Of a DNA stretch of 64,000 nt, positions 56,655 through 64,000 are shown in pieces. Both the position numbers and the translations under genes were made by a program. The notes beneath the pieces were generated by a model. That model saw nothing but the letters and a program-made list of their open reading frames with translations. It did not search any database and was not told the DNA's origin. The stretch is from NCBI GenBank assembly GCA_002633005.1, contig NMRA01000306.1, positions 50,201 through 114,200 of the forward strand, read 5' to 3'. How positions within the stretch are numbered: the stretch's first letter is position 1; the number at the start of each line of letters is the position of its first letter. The DNA comes from Phoronis australis. Lineage: Eukaryota; Phoronida; Phoronidae.

Positions 56655-59600
56655 AGATCCACAGGAAGTTTTTTATGAACATCTGACCATAGCTTTGGAG
56701 ATACAGCAGCTGGCACTCGACGGACACTAGATGGATGGACAGATAGGAATGACAGTATAACTTGCCCACGTATAAATATAAAATAATAGAGAAGAACACC
56801 ATATCAAATCCGAAACTGCACGGAGCACAAAACACAGAGGCACAGCTCCTATATGCTCGAAAACAAAGTAGACATTTTTCAGTTTACGCTATTTCCCAAT
56901 AATTTATGTATCTTATGCTTAAATACAATGAGAAAACTTCACCCCAGCTGTATCTGGTTCTAGTTTCAATTATTTAGTAACTCCCAATAACCCATCAAAT
57001 GCCACACTGATGTTGTTTCACAATTACTAACTGAGTGTATGGAAGAATGATCTGTATTCATTAAAAAAAAAACAATACCACAGTGGCATCCCAAAAACAT
57101 GAGGACAGTTATAGTGCTCTTGAAAACAGAAAATTCAAACTCGACTGAAATTGCAAAATTACTGTACTTTTTTGAACAATGGTGAAACAAGGCACAGTCT
57201 CACCAGCATCCTCTTTGCAATATGGTCTCTGTTCATGTTTCACAGTGAAACAGTCTATTTCATTTAACTAACCATTCATGTTTCACAGTGAAAAAGTCTA
57301 TTTCATTTAACTAACCATTCATGTTTCACAGTGAAACAGTCTATTTCATTTAACTAACACAGTGAGTTAATTACCATTCCTAATTCCACACAATAACACC
57401 ATGGACCAACTGGAGTTAAGGATTTCTTCCATGGGAAGCACCTCCACTACTAATTTCAATAACTCCATTTTTGAGTTCACGACTTACGCTTCACTTAATT
57501 AGCATTGCGTGGGCCTTAAGTGAAAGATACTCTAGCATTGGATGTTGGCTTCCCATGATTGAATATGACTTTGATCCATTAATCATTAAATGTAAGGTTG
57601 GGAACAAATGTATACTGAGTGGTAAAATAGCTCAACTATATACTTGATACACAAAAACCTCCCACTTTTTAAAAATATACACCTATGCAGAACAAATACA
57701 TTATCATAAACAATCACCACTGATTTAGTAAGAGAACCTAGCTAGACATTAACTTGTAATCACAGTAAACCTCCTTTAATTACCCTACCAGTACACTCCA
57801 ATTTACCCACGGAGATAATCTAATTAGGTGGATCCCAGAGGCAGTTTCATCAAGACAAGCAATAATCAATACCCAAACAAAATTTAGCAACACTGCCTTC
57901 TGCATTATGTAACAGGCATGAATCAATGCGTCTAATGAATACCCAGACACACAATGGGACTGTTGTTTTATTGAGCAGCCCAACTGAAGATATCTGACAG
58001 TTCACTTTAATCATAGCAAAGGGGGATGGGTGGGGTGCTGTGTCTTTAGCAAAGAGGAGCCCTCCACATAAAGTCTGAGGGATTCTCATAAGCTCCATAA
58101 ATCCAAAACTGATTGGATTCAGAGGTCATGTATCTCAGACAGTGTGACCAAGCCTTCAAGTACAACTGTACTTAGTAGCATTAAAACACTCTTGAGACAC
58201 ACTTTAAAGTCAACACCCTATAGGAAGTGAGACAGGAGAATGTTCTCTTAAAAAGAAACAACCAGACTGATGAACATGGTAAGTTGCCAACTTCAACAGA
58301 CATTATTTTCAACATGGTTAAAGCCTTCTCTGTGAGACACACTCCCATATTCACTCTCTAATAACTGCATGGTGGTGTACACTGCCAGTCAAGTGGCACC
58401 ACTGTGTTGCTCAGACAGGTTACACAATGGAAGAATGCAATTTGGGACATGTCAACACAGGAGCAGCAGTTGCATTGCACATTATTTCTCTTTTCCTCTG
58501 CTGTAGTGGATCAATTTTTGTGGTTCAAACAATGAAAACGTTTAATGATAGACTCAATGTTGATAATCCTGAAATCTTGTTGCCACAAACAGACAGTGGT
58601 TATCACTGACACGTGCCTATTTTAATCCCAATTTGTACAAAGCTTTCATTGTTGCCACTTGGGAAAGGTGAGGTAGCGACTAATGGACTGACTTTTTATT
58701 ATTAGATGTAATGGGCTACCCAGAGTCCTGGCAATACTCCCGGCTACACCGAGAGTCCTGGAAATACTCCTGGCTACCTAGAGTCCTGGCAATACTCCCT
58801 ACTACCCAGAGTACTGGCAATACTACCGGCTACACCGAGAGTTCTGGCAATACTCCCGGCTACCCAGAGTCCTGGCAATACTCCCGGCTACCCAGAGAGT
58901 CCTGGCAATACTCCCGGCTACACCGAGAGTCCTGGCAATACTCTCAACATAATGGGCTACCCAGAGAGTCCTCGCAATACTCCAAACATAAGAAAATCCA
59001 ATCAAAACATTCAAAATGTAGGCTTGTAAAATTATATTAAAGTGAAGAACCCTTTTTTGCACCATACTGTATCACTGCAAGAACACAGAACAAAGAACGA
59101 AAGGCAGAAAATAGTTGTATTGAATAGGGGTTTGAATCGAAAGTCATGTAAATATTCTCATGCAACATAGAAAAATGTAAGTCAAAAAGCCTAACTGTTC
59201 ACAACATTTGGCAATTTATGGCACTGATTCAAAATGTATAAGAGCAACCAAATTTATGTGTGATACTGTTCAAGGTAGCTGGATTTAAGTCAAAATGAAA
59301 CTTGTAATCAAAACCAACTTTCACCTGAAGCGTGTTCAAAAGACTGAGCGCCCGCTAGCATGTACTCGTGAACACAAGGAACAGCTCCTGAACAGCTGTG
59401 AGCGCTCAATGTGCGATCCAGTATGGCGACTCTGAAGCAGATTGTGTTGAACGTCTTAGCCGATGAGCTTAACACTAACAGTCCTTCCTATGGCGTACTG
59501 AGCGATATATATGATTAATCTTTGCCAATATTAATATCGGCAGCCCAAGACAATAACCGTGAAGGCTTTGGAATGACAAGAATCGAAAATTACGTCGAGG

Positions 59601-62389
59601 AAACTGTTCCTCGCTACAGTGACCCGCAATTGAAGTCGCACTTTCGGATGAGTCGGTCAACTTTTGAGGTTAGTTTTTGTGTTGCAGAACCATAATGGGT
59701 TCATATGTTGCAGATGTGAAGCCTTGGCAGGACGCCACCTTTGAAATCTAAGCGAACATGCTCTCGAGGTTGTTTGCGAGCGCTCGCGAGTGCTAACGTA
59801 AACACAGCTGTTCAGGAAGAGGGCACTCAAATCGCTCATGGGTGCTCACTCTATTGAACACGCTTCTGATTTGCGATCCATTAGCAAAAGGATACGTGCT
59901 AGCCTCATCACCGTGACAACGCCCTCTAACCCCTCTGACTTCATGCTGGCCTCTGTCTCCCAGAACAACCGTTTTCTCAGCTGCTCATTGGATAGTGGAA
60001 TCACATGATCTATAGCCTCATTGAACTCTTCATCACTCAAAATGCCAGCCTCTTGACCAGGATGAAGAATCAACCTTGCTTCAGACTACAGAGAAAAAAT
60101 ATTTGTTTGTAGCTTTCAGTAACAATTAGAGCTGACAAACGATCATCAAACAGGGTGATAACTGGAGAGCAGACTGCACAAGAGGAAGAAACTGTGGCCA
60201 TATGTAAAGACATCAGAGGATAAACACAAAACAAGAAGTTTAATGTGTCTATGAGGTTTGATTCACTACAAACCAATCAATACTGTAATTTAACAAATGC
60301 AAAACCATTACATTTCTGTCTATACAAAGAACTAACTCACAACCGGAGCTCAAAGAACTTAAACTTCCACATCAACTAATAACAATATGACCCATCAATA
60401 CACAATAAGCACTTATACATGTCTGCTGAGAACAGATAATTTCATACTTAGTCTAGTACATGGTTTCAATTTACCACTGGAAAGTAAACTCTATCAACTG
60501 CTAACAACTTACTTCAAGGAAACGTGGTTCCCGATATTTCAATATCATATACAGAAGATATTCGTACACAAGTTCCCGTGAAATTTTGTGTTCGCTGAAA
60601 GATGTGTATCCCATTTGTAAGGATTCAAGGTCATCTTCCTGCAAAACAGAAGGCAGTAGAATTGTTGTGACGGAATGTTCTATCAGTCAACAGTAAATTA
60701 TAATTAAAGATATATTGAGTGCTGTTTAAATAACATGACTATTACCTTTGCACATCTCATTTCACAGAATGGCGACAGGCAATCATTGCTTTGATTTAAT
60801 TTTTTGAATGTGATAAAAATCAAGTCATGAAATAAGGCAAGTTAATACTTCTATTTTTCAATCTCCAAATCATGTGAATACTAAGTACAAACTGTTTATG
60901 AATTCACCACACAATTTAATCAATCAAAACTGGTCCACGAGACTGGCAACATCGTTTTCCCATCAAAAACAATTACCAGCAATTGATCAATAATCCTAAT
61001 TGCTGTATGACAATATATTTCAACTATTTAAAAATAGTTATTGCTGAGTAGAGAGCACTCATGGCATTGATAGCAAGACAAATAAAATTCAGTTTCTTTA
61101 TTCCTTTATCTACAAAAGTACAACTAAAAATTTCTGCCAAGAATTTTTAACATGAGAGCTAGTGGCTGTCAAAAATGATTATTTTAACACTCAATGAAAA
61201 GTCAGAATTTTTGAAAACCGATTTTGCTGGGTAAAAGCCGTCACACAAACTTCTGTATTCAACACAATATAGGAAGGGAATGTGTAACTTTTGTGCAAAA
61301 ATAAAAATAACAGGAAGTTTCAGTGATCTCCATGAAAAATTAAAATTTTGTAGAAACAAGACTATATGACTACATGACTAGAGTGCACAAAATTCATTTC
61401 CGCGATTGCTAAGGAACCACAAAATGCTAGGGGTTGAAGATTGGAACAAAGACATTCAAAAAGTTTGTCCCTTGGTTATGAGGACACAAAACACACATTC
61501 AAAAAGTGCAATAAAATCTGACCAATTTCAAACAAAAATAAATGTCAGTTTGCCCTATTTTAATTTTCAAGAGCTTCTAATTTTGTTATGAATGCTCATT
61601 TTACTGTATTAGGACAAAGAGACCTGAAATACCTAGTAAGTAGCTGGGCATAGCCTTACCTCACCACTGAGAATGAAAGGGAACTAGAGAAAAGTTAGCA
61701 AGGTGGCTAAGCTATTCTGTATTTAGAATTTTGTCACTTTAATAATAAGTTATTACCAGTCATTTGTGCTGTTAATACAATTAGCCATAAGGACCGGAAA
61801 ACAATATTTTGTCCATTTACTTTTTCCGTGTACTGCAAGTGGTTACATGAACATTAGGATCCACTGATACATTGGTGTTCAAAGTAGTTGAATTTCATCA
61901 AAAGTCATGAGGCTTCATCAAAGTTATAGTGAAATGCAAGAAGTCAACTATGTTGGATACTTCTGCTTTGAAATTTTGCTAATTTTTGACGAGAAAAAAA
62001 ATTTTACTAACTTCAAATTACTGCATTTAGAGTAGGCACATGTATTTGAATATGATTGAATGTTTCAATATGGTACTAACCTAAATCTGGGTGAGGGAAT
62101 TTTTGCAATTATTCGTAACAAGGAGATGTCAATTAGCTACATTAAGTGTTATTTTTGTAATTGACAGGCACCCACTTGTAACATCTTGTGAAAGCATAAA
62201 ATGACTAGTACAATAGTTCATATAACTTATTCTTACCCCCAAGAAAGGATAGATGACTGATGCGAAGGCTCTGTAGTCTTCCACTGTCTGCCAGTCAACC
62301 AACTGGATGAGGTCTGAGACGAGAAGGATGTACCGAAAGGCTGCAGCGTCTAGATTACCAATCAACAAGTGACCAAACACTTGAATTGT
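49602..62389 (-). CDS. Unidentified helical protein, minus strand, multi-exon; 5' end probably beyond the window
   Basis: Exons seen, in order: 62237-62389, 60513-60638, 59912(or 59846)-60085, 54758-54859, 54279-54372, 49602-49656. The encoded protein is hydrophilic and mostly helical with no signal peptide or membrane helix, so probably cytoplasmic. Landmarks: FRYILLVSDLIQLVDWQTVE, DYRAFASVIYPFLG, YTSFSEHKISRELVYEYLLY, LSDEEFNEAIDHVIPLS, YLALLQIIKLVKESLADTVQ and an acidic C-terminus EQSDEDFFS. The first two junctions and the last two agree in phase. The link between 60 kb and 54.8 kb is uncertain, and further exons may be missing. I do not recognise the family. The style recalls long cilia- or scaffold-type proteins, but that is only an impression. 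Confidence 0.6.
50059..50388 (+). CDS. Unrecognised ORF in the large intron of the minus-strand gene
   Basis: 109 codons with ordinary protein composition: TKIDIERVLGNGGFESIRGI, LENHGMQSHLNQFKITKLYW, then YRVTSSVSNGRFTISHIYGK. No splice or family evidence. Possibly a retrocopied or element-derived fragment. Confidence 0.25.
   Translation: MLHHATKIDIERVLGNGGFESIRGIAALRNKRKFTTQVLENHGMQSHLNQFKITKLYWEWQQSKTKDQGPVKKDQRNMLLMKYRVTSSVSNGRFTISHIYGKVASILHS
52320..52560 (-). repeat. Two-copy tandem duplication, about 130 bp
   Basis: gatagaaag(c/a)aaattg ... gatgataggaa ... cagtgaatccaaagtaaca ... ttctattcca occurs twice with moderate divergence. Confidence 0.65.
52960..53120 (+). repeat. Dispersed repeat shared with 61660-61850
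   Basis: agtcatttttgctgttaaca and attagccacggtgacaggaaaacagta correspond to agtcatttgtgctgttaata and attagccataaggaccggaaaacaata at 61660-61850, same orientation. Confidence 0.6.
53560..53717 (+). repeat. Tandem repeat, about 35-bp unit, four copies
   Basis: Unit resembles atcacagcaccagaaggtac...tatgtatacgatgat; three near-perfect copies and one diverged copy at each flank. Followed by an (acaac)n run near 53760. Confidence 0.85.
54279..54372 (-). CDS. Unidentified gene, penultimate exon
   Basis: Joined to the previous exon in phase: GGKPAIPPVGDGKDFQLLTM then SSIKGLALNVA, donor CCAA|GTGAGT (phase 2). Confidence 0.65.
54758..54859 (-). CDS. Unidentified gene, exon with YLALLQIIKLVKESL
   Basis: Acceptor ctgtattcag (an AG two bases further in is an alternative) and donor ATAG|GTAAGC; encodes EVTGYLALLQIIKLVKESLA to QTENI, phase 1 out. 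Confidence 0.65.
55126..56320 (+). repeat. Satellite-like element: about 400-bp units with nuclear-receptor DR1 sites, hairpin at each end
   Basis: Three units start near 55268, 55703 and 56097 with tgaccttt(g)cac(t)aat and c(t)tccggtgca. Perfect DR1 sites TGACCTCTGACCT (55555-55567) and TGACCTTTGACCT (55972-55984) sit in the same place in two units. Left edge: 11-bp palindrome arms ttattgtcacg/cgtgacaataa. Right edge: tactctgcgc/gcgcagagta hairpin (56295-56320), whose motif also occurs just inside the left edge. Confidence 0.6.
56546..56650 (+). repeat. (CA)n microsatellite
   Basis: About 105 bp of CA dinucleotides with occasional A, T or G interruptions. Confidence 0.97.
57232..57358 (+). 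repeat. Three-copy 43-bp tandem repeat
   Basis: Unit ttcatgtttcacagtgaaac...agtctatttcatttaactaacca, starting at 57232, 57275 and 57318, with one mismatch (aaacagt/aaaaagt). Confidence 0.95.
58712..58990 (+). repeat. Minisatellite, about 27-30-bp unit, about ten copies
   Basis: Unit resembles ctacccagagagtcctggca plus atactcccgg, alternating ctacccag and ctacaccgag variants. The long open frames across it are repeat artefacts. Confidence 0.93.
59327..59866 (+). mobile_element. PIF/Harbinger-derived element with transposase remnant
   Basis: GAAGCGTGTTCAA at 59327 is inverted at 59854-59866, bounding 540 bp. On + inside it, an ATG frame (59423, MATLKQIVLNVLADELNTNS) stops, then VPRYSDPQLKSHFRMSRSTF lies at about 59600-59675, the N-terminal start of a Harbinger nuclease (HFRMSRSTFE). 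The rest of the transposase is absent, so it is a deletion derivative. The right end overlaps the end of a minus-strand exon frame. Confidence 0.75.
59846..60085 (-). CDS. Unidentified gene, exon overlapping a transposon end
   Basis: Acceptor ttttttctctgtag. The frame runs SEARLILHPGQEAGILSDEE ... FWETEASMKSEGLEGVVT, where a donor ACG|GTGATG at 59912 would end it in phase 0. If that donor is not used, the frame reads VMRLARILLLMDRKS and then seven codons inside the inverted repeat of the Harbinger-derived element, ending at TGA (59846-59848). Both endings are possible. Confidence 0.65.
   Translation of the reverse strand, partial: SEARLILHPGQEAGILSDEEFNEAIDHVIPLSNEQLRKRLFWETEASMKSEGLEGVVTVMRLARILLLMDRKSEACSIE
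60513..60638 (-). CDS. Unidentified gene, exon with SRELVYEYLLYMILKYREP
   Basis: Acceptor gttttgcag and donor GAA|GTAAGT; 42 codons, phase 0 at both ends: EDDLESLQMGYTSFSEHKIS through REPRFLE. Confidence 0.75.
61650..61860 (+). repeat. Dispersed repeat, partner of 52960-53120
   Basis: Same-orientation match described under the partner. Lies in the intron between the 62.2-kb and 60.5-kb exons. Confidence 0.6.
62237..62389 (-). CDS. Unidentified gene, exon with FRYILLVSDLIQLVDW
   Basis: Acceptor gttttag and donor TTGGG|GTAAGA; 51 codons, phase 0 at both ends: TIQVFGHLLIGNLDAAAFRY and so on to YPFLG. High confidence as coding from composition and splice sites. Confidence 0.72.
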
Positions 62390-63589
62390 CTAAAACACAA
62401 CAAGACGACAAAGGCTTGAAGTAGCCATGTATGAACCAGCATCAAGCTCACCTAATCAGCAAGCAGAAATGGTCGCATTACTTAATGAGGTTTAAGTAAG
62501 TGGTCAATTGGCTGGGTCTTTACTGAAGACAATTTTTGAAGTCTGTGGCTAAGGCCACACTGTGTGTGTGTGGTTCGGGAATTTGATTGTTCATGTCTCG
62601 CAGGATGAGCGACCACATGAATTTGGTTGCAGTTAGGGAGTTAGCCAGGGGAGCATTGTGTGTAGTATACTCTGCTGTGAAGTCATCATCGCGCATATAT
62701 TGGTTGAGATGCTGCATTATGTGCGGCTAGCACTTAGAACAATTAGGAGTCATAATGATGCACTCAATCAACATGTCTGCATGATTAATCACTGTATATT
62801 GATGCACACGTTTGGGTTACTTAGTCCAAAAGGAAAACGTCTGTCTCTAAGATTTGAGATTATACGGAGCTCTTGAGAGCATCATGTCTCAGAAATCAGA
62901 TTTATATAAAAACGAAATTTATACACTGTTTTCAAAAATAGGACTTTGATCATTTTCATGACAAATTGCATAAAACAAAAATAAATTTAATAATCATTTA
63001 GAAAACTGTAACAAAGTTTTTGAGATTTCATCTTGAACATTTATATCAAACAAAATTTTTCAGTTTTTGATATCGGTACTTTGCAATGGATGCATCCTTC
63101 TTTTTCCCTAAATTTCAATAAAAAGACACGGTCACGTGACCCAATTAATGACAGGTTAGTAGAACATCAAAAATTAAACATTTCAAAAGCTTTCCACTTT
63201 CAGAAAATGTAAACTTTTACAATGTTTGGCTAAACACAGACTTGCTGATAAGATCCTGAAAAAATTAAAAACAAACTGCTATATGATGTACTATTATGAG
63301 TAAGACTACACAGGGTGTGACAAAATAAAAACAAAACTCTTACAATAACAAAGACATGTTAAAGCTTTTCAGAAATCTTGAATGTTTGCAAAACACCATA
63401 ATTTGGTATGTATTACTAAGTAAAAACAGCTTCGGCAATGGTCAAAGTGGACTCATATGATCTAATGCTGTGCAGCACAATAAAGTCACACAGCCAATTC
63501 CAAGAATACCAGAAGCTCTTAGAGAAAGTCGCAGATAAAAAAAAGATTCTGCAGGGCGTATTAAAGTGTACTCAACATGACTCTAGTAC
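62390..63589. other. Upstream of the last visible minus exon; nothing recognised
   Basis: Probably intron of the minus-strand gene. No further exon could be supported. Confidence 0.4.
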
Positions 63590-64000
63590 CTCAAAATAAA
63601 TTTTATTATTATATCTTACTTGATTTCAGTGCCTTTAGTGCACAGCTCATAAAGAAACACGTAAAAATTGAAAAAAATAATAATTATGTACAACGTCATG
63701 AGTTGAACCCAAGTCGTTCGGCACACTGTTCGGATCAGCAACTAAGTGTATAGAGTGAAGTGAAAGTAAAGTATATTTAGCGTCGAGAAGGTTCGTAGAG
63801 GGATGAAAAGATGTGTTTGCGGATGCTGCAGCAACAGCAGTCAGACGGAGAACGTCTCGGTGTTCCCGGGACGCCAAAGTTGCGCAGTAGTGGCATCGCT
63901 TCGTGCGCCAAACGAGAGTGTGGGACCTCGGCGTGGACCAAGCGATTCTGTCCGGGGCCACTCTGTGTTCTGCCCACTTTGAGGAGTCGTGTTTCGACTC
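63590..64000 (-). repeat. Dispersed repeat D, copy 2 (inverted, cut by window end)
   Basis: Reverse complement of 31624-32026 with about 5% differences and small indels. Continues past the window edge. Confidence 0.8.

Noticed and set aside
56447-56835. Val/Cys-rich and Thr/His-rich frames
   Set aside because: Translation of the (CA)n microsatellite.
58711-59065. Repetitive + and - frames
   Set aside because: Translation of the 27-30-bp minisatellite.
1-64000. CRISPR arrays, bacterial operons, prophage or integron structures
   Set aside because: Introns, repeat types and protein families are animal. Tandem repeats here lack the unit-spacer structure of CRISPR.

Overview
The window looks like nuclear DNA of an invertebrate animal, most likely a cnidarian (anthozoan, perhaps a stony coral). 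Evidence: split genes with GT-AG introns, AT-rich intergenic DNA, a membrane-anchored VWDE-like extracellular protein, a neuronal calcium sensor, and a decayed copy of a gene family that I recall as heavily multiplied in coral genomes. The species call is inference; no rRNA or mitochondrial marker is present. There is one assembly gap (N, 47077-47945) and single Ns at 6513 and 12272.

Layout. (1) 251-18104, + strand: at least 12 phase-compatible exons (a 13th optional) of a VWDE-like gene. The order is VWD domain, Cys-rich region, EGF, IPT-like segment, second Cys-rich segment, thrombospondin type 1 repeat, transmembrane helix and basic cytoplasmic tail. The 5' end lies outside the window. Its introns carry several dispersed element families: A with GGCGGAT ends, B with TGTTCCAT ends, C with CATGCGCGCAC ends, plus a 500-bp foldback element. 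(2) 19582-22899, - strand: a complete four-exon, 190-residue neuronal calcium sensor with an N-myristoylation signal, tail-to-tail with the first gene. (3) 23-34 kb: intergenic DNA with a tRNA-derived SINE-like unit, a 150-bp palindrome, a 5'-truncated CR1/L2-like retrotransposon with a YADD motif, an eight-copy 20-bp tandem repeat, and one arm of a repeat whose inverted partner closes the window. (4) 34.4-36.7 kb, - strand: a frameshifted pseudogene ending in a CXC cysteine cluster. (5) 38473-41990: a 3.5-kb segment with terminal inverted repeats. It holds a SAP-like exon on + and a candidate spliced, secreted, six-cysteine protein gene on -. (6) 42-49 kb: microsatellite, a perfect 30-bp hairpin, and a 1.5-kb inverted-repeat element (46653-48156) with a 4-bp target duplication and the assembly gap inside. 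(7) 49602-62389, - strand: exons of an unidentified alpha-helical protein. Its introns carry minisatellites, a satellite-like element with nuclear-receptor DR1 sites, and a PIF/Harbinger-derived element abutting one exon.

How it fits together: the two well-supported genes (VWDE-like and NCS) have unrelated roles, extracellular adhesion or matrix versus intracellular calcium sensing, and show no sign of co-regulation. Most of the remaining DNA is layered mobile-element debris. The best candidates for something undescribed are the inverted-repeat-bounded secreted-protein candidate, the optional exon that splits the EGF domain, and the element family that combines DNA-transposon-like ends with an internal Pol III-type promoter.
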